A stretch of 64,000 nt of DNA, taken from Chryseobacterium culicis (GTDB lineage Bacteria > Bacteroidota > Bacteroidia > Flavobacteriales > Weeksellaceae). The DNA lies in assembly GCF_002979755.1 (NCBI RefSeq), contig NZ_PCPP01000001.1:1458665-1522664 (forward strand). Reading direction: 5' to 3'. Of the stretch, positions 8,729 to 16,687 are shown one piece after another (positions within the stretch are counted from its first letter, which is position 1; each line of letters starts with the position of its first letter). Made by a program: the position numbers and the translations under genes. Below the pieces are notes generated by a model that saw nothing but the letters and a program-made list of their open reading frames with translations, was not told the origin of the DNA and made no database searches.

Positions 8729-8920
8729 TGGTTAATAGATGCAGAAATTAACAAACACTTTACTTTTCATGGCTTCCGCAACACTTTTGCAACGCTGCAA
8801 ATAGCAGCAGGAACATCAATATATATGGTTTCAAAATTGCTAGGTCATAAAGATATTAAGACCACTGAAATCTATGCAAAAATTGTTGACAGTTTGAAAA
8901 AGAAGCGTCTGAAAGAATAA
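8729..8920 (+). pseudogene. C-terminal fragment of a tyrosine recombinase
   Basis: The frame reads WLIDAEINKHFTFHGFRNTF, continuing 'ATLQIAAGTSIYMVSKLLGHKDIKTTEIYAKIVD' and a stop at 8918. It contains the C-terminal catalytic box of tyrosine integrases: H-x-x-R (HGFR), the GH of 'LLGHKDIKTT', and the nucleophile Tyr of 'EIYAK'. Everything N-terminal to it is missing, and a frame slip near 8905 cuts the usual 'ASERIKINL' tail. The relic implies an older, tRNA-targeting integrase once sat at this locus. Confidence 0.85.
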
Positions 8921-9011
8921 AAATCAATCTGTTCAACATTGGTAAAAACATTATGGATGTTCATGAGAAACCATTTATAGAGTTAAATTAGCAGGTTTTA
9001 ATATATATTAA

Positions 9012-9022
9012 GGGGGGGGGGG
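9012..9022 (+). repeat. Poly-G tract (11 G) upstream of an HTH gene
   Basis: An uninterrupted run of eleven G lies in otherwise AT-rich DNA, 79 nt before the start codon of the HTH gene at 9102. Such tracts change length by slippage, so it could tune a promoter or leader. Confidence 0.6.
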
Positions 9023-9101
9023 ACATTTAAAGCCAAACTAAGCTATTAAAGGTTATACAAAAAAATATCAATTATAATAGTCATAAAATTCGAAAAAAGT
9101 T

Positions 9102-9389
9102 ATGAATTATACGTTTGATGAGATTCCAAATATTCTTAAAAGGATAGAAAGTCGATTGGATAAAATTGAAGAAATTCTATTAGATCGTATTCAAAAAGAA
9201 CTGCCTGAAAAAGAATTTATTAGTGCAAGAGAAGCATGCAAAATCCTCAAACTTTCGTTACCAACACTTTACTCAAAAGTTTGCTTGCGTGAACTTCCTT
9301 ATTATAAAAAGGGAAATAGGCTTTATTTTTCTAAGACAGAACTATTAGAATGGATACAGGAAGGCAAAAAAAATCTTCCTATGAGATAA
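9102..9389 (+). CDS. Excisionase-family helix-turn-helix DNA-binding protein
   Basis: This is a 95-residue protein with an N-terminal coiled coil ('ILKRIESRLDKIEEILLDRIQK') and a C-terminal MerR/Xis-like winged helix: 'FISAREACKILKLSLPTLYSKVCLRELPYYKKGNRLYFSKTELLEWIQEGKK'. This is the HTH_17/excisionase architecture of small DNA-bending proteins encoded by Bacteroidota integrative elements, where they aid excision or act as regulators. It stands alone between the integrase relic and the caspase cluster, with the poly-G tract in its leader. Confidence 0.8.
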   Translation: MNYTFDEIPNILKRIESRLDKIEEILLDRIQKELPEKEFISAREACKILKLSLPTLYSKVCLRELPYYKKGNRLYFSKTELLEWIQEGKKNLPMR

Positions 9390-9850
9390 GTGAAACAGCA
9401 AATTTAATGATTAAAAATTTTGGAAAGAGAAAATGCTACTAAGGAAGTCTTGTATTTCAACTTATTAATCATATGTAACATATTAAATGTCAAAAAATTC
9501 TATCAATATTAATATAAATTGTAAATCATTATTAAATAAATCTTCTACTTATTCTGTACTTTCTCTTACAAAATTCTATATATTTACTAAAACAAATTAA
9601 CCTCGAACTCATGAATCCAACAACTTTAGCCTGTTTCGATGGCGATACTCGTGTCTACTATTATTGTTTAGCAGAAGAATCATAATTTGATTTTTTGTTC
9701 AAAAAGTACAGATATTTGAGCGTTAACACCGAAGAAATAGTCACACACTATAGAACGCTAAGTTTTCAACTGCGTTACCATATTCAACCTGAGAAATCAA
9801 TCCTGATATTGGTAAACATCTTTCACCAAAAAAGATCTTGATTTATAGCT
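9390..9850. other. Intergenic stretch with a possible dead small ORF
   Basis: AT-rich. From the ATG at 9611 a frame reads MNPTTLACFDGDTRVYYYCL, stops at codon 25 (TAA), and then stays open and coding-like (including 'VNTEEIVTHYRTLSFQLRYHI') to a TGA at 9839-9841. It may be a small gene broken by one stop. It ends 10 nt before the caspase start, so it could also be leader sequence. I see no terminator or RNA gene. Confidence 0.25.
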
Positions 9851-11596
9851 ATGCCAGAAATAATTAAACATGCAATTCTTATTGGGATTAATGAAGTTCC
9901 CCATCTCCAATATTTAGACACCCCATCAAACTATGCAATCCAGATGAGGAACTGGGCACGGGATCAAGGATACAATACCTACCTATTTGTTGATCAACCT
10001 GAAGGCGAGGAAACAGGTATTTGTAATATAGCAGAAATAAAAAAGGTAATTCGTAAAATAATTGAAGATGGGACAGATCAACTTCTTGTTTATTTTTCAG
10101 GACATGGGGTTGAGCATACAGCAGCTAACGATGTATGGCTCCTACCTGACTACCAAAATGATCCGGATGATTGCATTAGTATTTCGCTCAACAAAGCGCT
10201 TGCCTATACCTCTGGGATTCCTCACGTAATCTTCATCTCGGATTCATGCCGTGTTCCCTCTGATCACAAAGCACTTAAAGCTGCTTCGGGTTCAGCAATT
10301 CTGCCAAATCTGGATAAATTGAATCCTGATACAGAAGTTGATGTACTTTATTCCACATGGCCTGGGCAACCTGCTGTTGACATTAAAAATAACGACGGTA
10401 CCTACCGAAGCATATATAGCGATCATTTACTGAGTTGCCTCAATGGTAACGTTCCTGAGGTAATAAAGCAGATCCAGAATTTAGCACCTGGTTTTCCAGC
10501 CGTGCTTTCTGATGAATTAGGAAGATACTTAAAAAAAATTGTTCCAACTGAAACCGCTGCTGCCGGTGCCAAGCGTCAGTTTCCTATGAGCGATGTGACC
10601 TCCCGTGATCCATTGCATTTGTCCAAATTTGATATTGGTACACCAACTGTAGAAAGTGCTCCAGAAGGTAATTTACCTTCCGTATCGCCTCCGGGGGAAC
10701 ATCATGAAATTCAAACGGTTTCAAGCAAACTACAAGAACTTGTGCAGATAAGCGGTGCTAATATTGATGTAAAAACGCGTGAAATCGTTAATAATTTCCG
10801 TCGTGCATACAATGATGAGTATGATAATGATTTTTTCACCTCGCCAAATACGTTCAGTAGGGAACAAACAGGATTAATGGTAAGCGGTTTGCTTAACCCG
10901 GTCGTTTTTTCTAAAAGACCTTTAAAATTTCGATACCGAAATTTTGCAATTCCGCAGATATTAGATTATGATGAAGCATATAACATCTTGGATAAGGACA
11001 ATATATTTATAATAGGAAACCCCAGAACAAGGATTTTTTACCCTGTAACTATTTTGGACGGTTTTTTTACACAAGTAGTTTTCGAAAAAGGAAAGCTTTT
11101 GACTGTAAACTATTTTCCTACAACAGGATGGCGTAGAGAGCAAGCACACCGCAGATCTGGAGAAATAGCGCGCAGAAAGGCAACGATTATTGCAGCTGCA
11201 AAAAATGGTATCTTCCTCGGGGATGAAGAAATAGCTGGCTTTTTACGTAGGTATAAAAATCTTGATCCAACCCTCGGACTATTTGCCGCCTATGCTTATT
11301 ATCAAAAAGGTAATTTCGAAGGGGTAAGATCCATTTACCATATAATGCAAGATGAGCCGGAGCCTGTATTAGGTGATATTAAAATATTGGGAAAATTATC
11401 GGGTGTAAATCTGGAAAATATTGAGCACTTTGACATCCCTATTCCTATGCTAACTGAAGGCTGGTCATATTTAAAGTTACTACCAGAAAATCCATATAGT
11501 TATCTTTCAACACAATTAGAACCAGGACTTTGGACAGCGATCAATCGAACCGGACTTGGATATCTACATGACACCCAAAATTATAGAAAATTATAA
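9851..11596 (+). CDS. Caspase-family (C14) cysteine protease with unknown C-terminal region
   Basis: This is a 581-residue protein. Residues ~5-240 are a caspase/metacaspase-like domain: 'HAILIGINEVPHLQYLDTP' at the first strand, the catalytic His85 in 'VYFSGHGVEH' and catalytic Cys133 in 'VIFISDSCRVPSDH'. After a low-complexity linker (~250-295) comes a ~280-residue region with no motif I recognise ('LKFRYRNFAIPQILDYDEAYNILDK', 'ARRKATIIAAAKNGIFLGDEEI'). There is no signal peptide or membrane segment, so it is cytoplasmic. It overlaps the hydrolase gene by one base (TAATG), which implies coupled translation. Bacterial caspase-like proteases often act in abortive-infection or conflict systems by cleaving a partner; here the partner may be the hydrolase. 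Family call firm, role inferred. Confidence 0.85.
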   Translation: MPEIIKHAILIGINEVPHLQYLDTPSNYAIQMRNWARDQGYNTYLFVDQPEGEETGICNIAEIKKVIRKIIEDGTDQLLVYFSGHGVEHTAANDVWLLPDYQNDPDDCISISLNKALAYTSGIPHVIFISDSCRVPSDHKALKAASGSAILPNLDKLNPDTEVDVLYSTWPGQPAVDIKNNDGTYRSIYSDHLLSCLNGNVPEVIKQIQNLAPGFPAVLSDELGRYLKKIVPTETAAAGAKRQFPMSDVTSRDPLHLSKFDIGTPTVESAPEGNLPSVSPPGEHHEIQTVSSKLQELVQISGANIDVKTREIVNNFRRAYNDEYDNDFFTSPNTFSREQTGLMVSGLLNPVVFSKRPLKFRYRNFAIPQILDYDEAYNILDKDNIFIIGNPRTRIFYPVTILDGFFTQVVFEKGKLLTVNYFPTTGWRREQAHRRSGEIARRKATIIAAAKNGIFLGDEEIAGFLRRYKNLDPTLGLFAAYAYYQKGNFEGVRSIYHIMQDEPEPVLGDIKILGKLSGVNLENIEHFDIPIPMLTEGWSYLKLLPENPYSYLSTQLEPGLWTAINRTGLGYLHDTQNYRKL

Positions 11597-12483
11597 TGCA
11601 GATTTTATTTATACATGGCAGGGCTCAGGAAGAGTTCTCGCAAGAGATCTTACTAAGAATTTGGGCGGAAGCACTCAGAGCTTCTTTTGAAAATGCAAAC
11701 ATCCCTTTTCCGGAAAATTTAAATTTGACCCTGCCATATTACGGGAAAGACCTGATCCATCAGCGTGATCTTTATAAGCAGGCTATCAAAGACGGCAAAT
11801 TTAAAATGCGTTCACCAAATAATGTAAGTGAATTCGATGAAGTATATGAAGACCTTCTGGAAGAACTGCGTAAAAATTCGGGCATAAGCAAGAAAGAAGT
11901 AGCTCAAGAATCAGGCGAAACAGAGCAATATAGAGGGCTGACCAACAACAAACATGTTATTGCGTTGGCAAGGCTTGTGGATCGGAGGTTAGATTCGCTT
12001 GGCAATTTTTGTGTAAAGTGGAAAACCGACGATGTTGTCACGTATTTGGTGGTAGAAGCTGCAAGACAGGAAATCAATAGTTTCCACACCTCAGCCATAA
12101 CCAAAGAACCAACAATAATTATTTCGCATTCTTTAGGGACTGTGATCGCATACGATATTTTACATACCCTGGCTGAAAACCAATATGACATAAGAGGGTT
12201 AGTTACGCTTGGATCACCATTAGGAGTTCAAGCGGTTCAAAGGCAACTTTATCCCTGCCCTTCCTATCCCAAAATCTTAAATGGTCAGTGGGTCAATATC
12301 TATGATCCTAAAGATATAGTGGCTCTTAATCCTTTGAACAATAAGAATTTTAGGGTTACACCACAAATTATAAATCACGAAATTGAAAATAACAGCGATA
12401 ATCACCATGATATCAAACCGTACTTAAGTAGCCCTGTTGTCGCGGAAACGATTTATACTATTCTTACGAGTGCTTGTAAATAA
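11596..12483 (+). CDS. Alpha/beta-hydrolase (serine esterase/lipase-like) coupled to caspase
   Basis: This is a 295-residue alpha/beta-hydrolase. It starts with 'MQILFIHGRAQ' (strand plus oxyanion turn), has the nucleophile elbow 'IISHSLGT' with Ser179, and a conserved 'LVTLGSPLGV' after it. Acid candidates are Asp237/Asp240 in 'NIYDPKDIV', and the His is in 'DNHHDIKPYLSS' (His270/271). This pattern resembles DUF676/PGAP1-like cytosolic serine esterases. Residues ~60-120 form a charged insertion ('EDLLEELRKNSGISKKEVAQ') that could be a lid or a cleavage loop. It has no signal peptide. The 1-nt overlap with the upstream caspase gene argues for stoichiometric production and a joint function. 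The substrate is not evident; phospholipid or acyl ester is a guess. Confidence 0.8.
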   Translation: MQILFIHGRAQEEFSQEILLRIWAEALRASFENANIPFPENLNLTLPYYGKDLIHQRDLYKQAIKDGKFKMRSPNNVSEFDEVYEDLLEELRKNSGISKKEVAQESGETEQYRGLTNNKHVIALARLVDRRLDSLGNFCVKWKTDDVVTYLVVEAARQEINSFHTSAITKEPTIIISHSLGTVIAYDILHTLAENQYDIRGLVTLGSPLGVQAVQRQLYPCPSYPKILNGQWVNIYDPKDIVALNPLNNKNFRVTPQIINHEIENNSDNHHDIKPYLSSPVVAETIYTILTSACK

Positions 12484-12506
12484 ACCTCGACGGCACTTAA
12501 AATTTA

Positions 12507-13994
12507 TTACTGCCCGCGCGCTTTCATAATCTCACGAATATCAAAGCCGGGTGGTAATCCTAAAGTTTTAACCTCTCCATCTTCAAAGGGAGTTATAATG
12601 TTCTGCTTTGATTTTGGAATGAGCAGGTATTTAACAATGGATTTACTAAATTCGGACATTGATGTTAAACTACTACCAAATAGTTCGTCCTCCTGCCCGG
12701 GCTTAAAAAGTTCACTACCGCCGATTTTCATCGATTGTATCTCAAAATATTTTCTCTTATGCCCCCCAGCAAGGCTAAGTTCATATTCTTTTAAGAGCAA
12801 ATCAATTGTTATACGGCCATCACCTGGCAGATAAAATAAATAGTTCCGGTGAGGTTTTAGCTGCTCCAGCAAAAACTTGAAAGACTTTTCAAACTTACTA
12901 TCACTTTCATACTGATAGATCTCATCTAACATTTCACCTTTATAATAATCCTTGCTTAAATGACCTTTTTCATCGAAATATATTTCGAAAAGAATACCAT
13001 TTAAAAGGTGGTTTTCTCCTTTTTCATCAAACGATATGATCCAATTTCCCAGTGTATTAATAAGATCTCTGGCCTTAAAACCGCCGTAGTTGGCGGCATA
13101 CAGTACGCCACGACCCAACAAAAATTTTTCACTGGGTGATAACGTTACCTTTGCCAAACTGCGTACTTTCGTTGCGGCATAATTTTGTTCGCTGAACTGC
13201 GTGGAGAATAAATCTAAAATTAATTTATCTGCTACACCACCTTTTGGAACAAATTGCTCCCTGATCAAGCTTTGGCTGTCATATGGCAGATCTGTCACAT
13301 GGACCAATTCTGAGCGATGAAAATAAAAGTCCTCAATCATGGAAGTATGCTCCCACGGGGTTTGCTTACCTTTCGATAAACTATTTACCGAAACCCTAAC
13401 CCTTTTAAAAAGAACCTCGATCGGTATATCCGGATCTTCCAGGTGCTTGAGCAGGCAGCCAGTATAGATGCTGTGGCCACCCTTCCCAAAATCCTGTGCC
13501 TTTTCACCAGGAGAGGTTGAAAAGGCGATCAGAGAACCTTTAGGAGCCTTAACTGGAGCAAGGTCCTCTTTTCCTCCCCTATATCTTTCCTTCAAGGGAT
13601 TATTTCTGCAAGCATCCAATATTATAATTTTAACATCAGACTTAGCTCTATCCATTTTTTTGATGATTAATTGAAGTGGTATACAGCTTGTTTTTGCAAA
13701 ATCGCTATCTTCAAAATTCGAATCTGTTGCGGAAAGGTAGTTCTCCCTCTCAATCTGAAAAGCGTGTCCTGAATAGTAAAAAAGACCAACTTCAAACCCT
13801 TCCAGTTTTTTCTCAAACTCTTTTATAGCTTTTTCAAACTCGACCTTGGTACAATTTTTTTTTAAGATAACTATAAAACCAAGGTTATGAAGTTTTTTCT
13901 CAATAGCAATTGCATCGTTTACGGCATTATCAAGGTTATCATCTGGATCCTCATAGATTCCATTACCTATCACCAGAGCGAGCGCTTTTTTCAT
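12507..13994 (-). CDS. Second caspase-family (C14) protease, convergent to the first
   Basis: This is a 495-residue protein with an N-terminal caspase domain: 'KKALALVIGNGIYEDPDDNLDNAVNDA' (first strand and the D-A-x-D helix), catalytic His77 in 'GLFYYSGHAFQ', and catalytic Cys129 in 'VKIIILDACRNNPLKE', followed by 'KGSLIAFSTSPGEKAQD'. This is the eukaryotic-metacaspase-like 'DACRNNP' subtype and differs from the first caspase. The C-terminal ~270 residues carry 'SLIREQFVPKGGVADKLILDLFSTQFSEQNYAATKVRSLAKVTLSPSEKFLLGRGVLYAANYGG', similar in position to effector-associated or substrate-sensing modules; function unknown. It ends 23 nt from the hydrolase stop, in convergent orientation, and follows a small ORF (14048-14392) on the same strand. 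Confidence 0.85.
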   Translation of the reverse strand: MKKALALVIGNGIYEDPDDNLDNAVNDAIAIEKKLHNLGFIVILKKNCTKVEFEKAIKEFEKKLEGFEVGLFYYSGHAFQIERENYLSATDSNFEDSDFAKTSCIPLQLIIKKMDRAKSDVKIIILDACRNNPLKERYRGGKEDLAPVKAPKGSLIAFSTSPGEKAQDFGKGGHSIYTGCLLKHLEDPDIPIEVLFKRVRVSVNSLSKGKQTPWEHTSMIEDFYFHRSELVHVTDLPYDSQSLIREQFVPKGGVADKLILDLFSTQFSEQNYAATKVRSLAKVTLSPSEKFLLGRGVLYAANYGGFKARDLINTLGNWIISFDEKGENHLLNGILFEIYFDEKGHLSKDYYKGEMLDEIYQYESDSKFEKSFKFLLEQLKPHRNYLFYLPGDGRITIDLLLKEYELSLAGGHKRKYFEIQSMKIGGSELFKPGQEDELFGSSLTSMSEFSKSIVKYLLIPKSKQNIITPFEDGEVKTLGLPPGFDIREIMKARGQ

Positions 13995-14047
13995 AATTTA
14001 TATTTTGCTTTAAATACTTTAATCGCCTATTAAGAAAATAACTTTCC

Positions 14048-14392
14048 TTATTCTATAATTTCACCAAATGGTTTTCCTTGAGTCCTATATATGATGTTTT
14101 CTTCAATAAAGCGGGTTATCAATGGTGATTTCCTCAGATCAAGAGGTTTCAATGCTTTTTGATTTTCCATAATCCAATATTCTGCATTCTCCCAATTATC
14201 TGGGTTTATCTTTGTAATAAATGCCGCACTGACTCTGGTATTTTGTCCTTCGTCTCTTCTACCTGTGAAAAAACCGTCATTGCCCCTGAATTCTTTGAAG
14301 GCATCTTCTGATCTGGGTAGATCAGTTGCAATACAGATTAGTATTTCTCCCTTCAAAAAATAAAATAACTCATATTTTAAACAATAGATCAA
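14048..14392 (-). CDS. Small hypothetical protein, possibly a remnant
   Basis: The frame encodes up to 114 residues but opens with a TTG at 14392, preceded by an in-frame stop, and has no ATG until near the C-terminus ('MENQKALKPLDLRKSPLI'). The central part ('NDGFFTGRRDEGQNTRVSAAFITKINPDNWENAEYW') looks coding and not low-complexity. I do not recognise a family. It lies 53 nt upstream of the second caspase in the same direction. It may be a genuine small partner using TTG, or the C-terminal stub of a gene truncated at the composite junction at 14400-14720. Confidence 0.4.
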   Translation of the reverse strand: MIYCLKYELFYFLKGEILICIATDLPRSEDAFKEFRGNDGFFTGRRDEGQNTRVSAAFITKINPDNWENAEYWIMENQKALKPLDLRKSPLITRFIEENIIYRTQGKPFGEIIE

Positions 14393-14720
14393 GCTGTTAT
14401 TATTTCATAATAACTAAATATCTAATTTGCATATCGAAACTAAAGTGTATTTTAGTTGAGTCGTTCAGATTTTGTAGCTTAATCCATAAGATATTGGAGT
14501 TGTGGCAAATTCGTGGCACTTTTGAAAAGTAAATTTTAAATCATTTGATTTTCAATTACTTAAATCATTAGGTTCGAATCCCTCACTTTCCGCAAATGCG
14601 CTTTGAAGACGTTTAAACGAAAGGTTTTTATAAAGTGTGGCAAAATCGTGGCAAACATAGCCTCGACCACTGAAAAACCTTATAAATACACCGAAGAAGC
14701 GGAAAAGTTCGAATCCCGTA
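14393..14720. other. Junction between two cargo modules, with tRNA-like 3' fragments
   Basis: No gene is visible. Two stretches look like T-arm plus acceptor ends of tRNA genes: 14571-14594 (GGTTCGAATCCCTC then CTTTCCGC) and 14706-14716 (AGTTCGAATCCCG). Two imperfect copies of 'GTGGCAAA-TCGTGGCA' lie at 14500-14519 and 14636-14656. This would fit old attachment-site scars where the ABC-3C module was joined to the caspase module. No complete tRNA can be folded. Confidence 0.4.
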
Positions 14721-16448
14721 TTATTTCGTTTCATTGTATTTAAGTCCCAGAAACCTCTTTTCTTTTGTAAAGGAAGCACGTTTGACAGAATCGATATCAA
14801 ATACCAATTTTCCTTTCTTGTCAGCAAGTTCTATAAGGTCCCTATTCAAAGTAACGATATACTGAAACTCGTTTGGACTCTTTTCATTATAAGAATAGAG
14901 ATAATTAAGACTCTTTTCGATGGAATCATCATCTTCAAAGATATTGTCGTGGATCAAAAATCCTGGGTGGTATTTTTTTGTATATTCATTGAACATAAGA
15001 GAAACGTCATAAATGAAGATTTTCATACGTTCTGTGGAATGGCTCCCGTCATCATCGGTTCTCATAATGAATTCCACAATACTATTGTTCTTTGTAGTAA
15101 TGATATCGAAATGTGCTTCCCTATTGCCCATGATCTGTTCGTGGATCTCTAGGATTGTCTCCCTAAAACTTTTGATAACTTCAGTTTTCTGATAGAGCTC
15201 TTCATCAAATTTGGCCAACAAGGCGGTCTTTTCAGCTTTTAGAAGTTTTGTTTCCCTCTCTGCGGTGTCATGTCGTTCTATTAAGGACCTAAGACTGCTC
15301 AGTTCACTGTTCTTTTCATTAAAAACCTTGATTGAAGTTTTTAGATCTTTCAGAATTTCGCCGTTATCAATTAGACCTACTTTCCTGGAATAATCGTCAT
15401 CCAATTTCCGTAGGGTTTCGTTCAACAAGCTCAGCTCTTCTTTAAGTGACTGTAGACGGTCATTGACAATAGAAGAACGAAATCCATCAATTTTGTTTTT
15501 AAATTCCTTAAGTTCATCCAGTGATTTTTCGACAAGGTCGCCCAGGCCCTGTTTGAACTGGTTAAAAATGATGGCCATTTCCTGTTCATTGATATTTTCA
15601 GGTGCCGGCAGAGAATCGATCTGCTTAATTTCATATTTTACAGCCTGCTGCCTCACCCTAAGGGTATGCATCCTCTCCTCCAGTTTAACAAGGTCATCCT
15701 GCAGGGCTTCAAAAGAAGCATTACCTTTGAGCGCTTCGATCGCTTTGTTGATTTTATGTACCTCACTATCAAGTTCATTGAGATGCGCTTTAGCATCGGG
15801 AATTTTGATCTCGTTGTTGCGAGTTACAATTTTTTTTATTTCTGAAAAATATGCCGATTTTTTCTTGAGATTTTCATTTACCACCTTAAGATCGGAATAC
15901 TTCTCAAGTCCAAGATTAAGATAAAATAAATGGGGACTATAGTCAGGTGGAATCCTCTTGCTCGTGTCATGGGATTGGATCAGATCTTTAAATTCAGACC
16001 TTTCATCCCTAATGATGGGTTGAAGCAGATTTCTGAAACTTAGTCTCTTCAAATTGGCAGGAAAAGAATCAAAATATAGTTTACCCAGATAATCAGAGGC
16101 ATCTTCAAGACGGTCGAAAATAGTCTCCCTTTGATCCAAGTATAGCGTTATGGTTTCCGGATTTCTTATGGACCTTGCAATGGTCATTTTTTTCCCATTA
16201 AAGTCTAGATCCAACTTGATATCACTTTCGATAATATCGATGGAACTTTTGGGTATGAGGCTTAACCTACTGTCAGAAAACCGCTTTAATAAACAAAAAT
16301 TAATAAATTCGATGCAAATAGATTTTCCGACACCAATTTTTTTATCTGTGCTTTCGGCAGATTCTCCCATGATAATATTGATCCCATAATCGAAAGAGAT
16401 GGGTTCGAATATTTTAGGTTCACTATATAATCTACTTAACTTAATCAT
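14721..16448 (-). CDS. ABC-3C system ATPase (DUF2326, SMC-like coiled coil)
   Basis: This is a 575-residue SMC/Rad50-like ATPase. The N-terminus has the atypical DUF2326 P-loop 'IIMGESAESTDKKIGVGKS' (residues 25-43), then 'RLSFRNLLQPIIRDERSEF'. Residues ~180-430 form a long coiled coil ('LKKKSAYFSEIKKI', 'NEKNSELSSLRSLIERHDTAERETKLLKAEK'). A C-terminal lobe contains 'GFLIHDNIFEDDD', the Walker-B/D-loop region of the family. In ABC-three-component (ABC-3C) conflict systems this ATPase senses a trigger and licenses the effector via a middle component. Its start overlaps the middle-component gene by 4 nt, confirming an operon with 16445-16681 and 16688-17611. Confidence 0.88.
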   Translation of the reverse strand: MIKLSRLYSEPKIFEPISFDYGINIIMGESAESTDKKIGVGKSICIEFINFCLLKRFSDSRLSLIPKSSIDIIESDIKLDLDFNGKKMTIARSIRNPETITLYLDQRETIFDRLEDASDYLGKLYFDSFPANLKRLSFRNLLQPIIRDERSEFKDLIQSHDTSKRIPPDYSPHLFYLNLGLEKYSDLKVVNENLKKKSAYFSEIKKIVTRNNEIKIPDAKAHLNELDSEVHKINKAIEALKGNASFEALQDDLVKLEERMHTLRVRQQAVKYEIKQIDSLPAPENINEQEMAIIFNQFKQGLGDLVEKSLDELKEFKNKIDGFRSSIVNDRLQSLKEELSLLNETLRKLDDDYSRKVGLIDNGEILKDLKTSIKVFNEKNSELSSLRSLIERHDTAERETKLLKAEKTALLAKFDEELYQKTEVIKSFRETILEIHEQIMGNREAHFDIITTKNNSIVEFIMRTDDDGSHSTERMKIFIYDVSLMFNEYTKKYHPGFLIHDNIFEDDDSIEKSLNYLYSYNEKSPNEFQYIVTLNRDLIELADKKGKLVFDIDSVKRASFTKEKRFLGLKYNETK

Positions 16449-16681
16449 TTCTGTTTATTAACATATATAAATGGGGCATTAAAGTCGATGATCCCTGAGG
16501 AGTACAAAAATGCAAGACCGAAGAAAAGATGCCTGTAACGGGTAATATTGTATTTCTTCAGATCTTTCGCAACATCGAAAATAGATATCTTGTCGGCTCT
16601 TCGACGCTGAATGGATTTCAGTATCAGCGAGGCGACATATACCGATGATGTTTTTATATTTTCGTCTTTACTTACCAACAT
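16445..16681 (-). CDS. ABC-3C middle component (MC6 type)
   Basis: This is a 78-residue protein (MLVSKDENIKTSSVYVASLI, ending 'FYVNKQK'-like). A helical first half is followed by 'ISIFDVAKDLKKYNITRYRHLFFGLAFLYSSGIIDF', a winged-helix-like fold. Length, sequence and location between the SMEK effector and the DUF2326 ATPase match middle component 6, the adaptor linking effector and ATPase in ABC-3C systems. It lies 6 nt after the effector gene and overlaps the ATPase gene by 4 nt. Confidence 0.82.
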   Translation of the reverse strand: MLVSKDENIKTSSVYVASLILKSIQRRRADKISIFDVAKDLKKYNITRYRHLFFGLAFLYSSGIIDFNAPFIYVNKQK

Positions 16682-16687
16682 GTTCTA

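Noticed and set aside
14571..14594. Complete tRNA gene
   Set aside because: Only a T-loop-like sequence and acceptor-like end are present; no D or anticodon arm precedes it.
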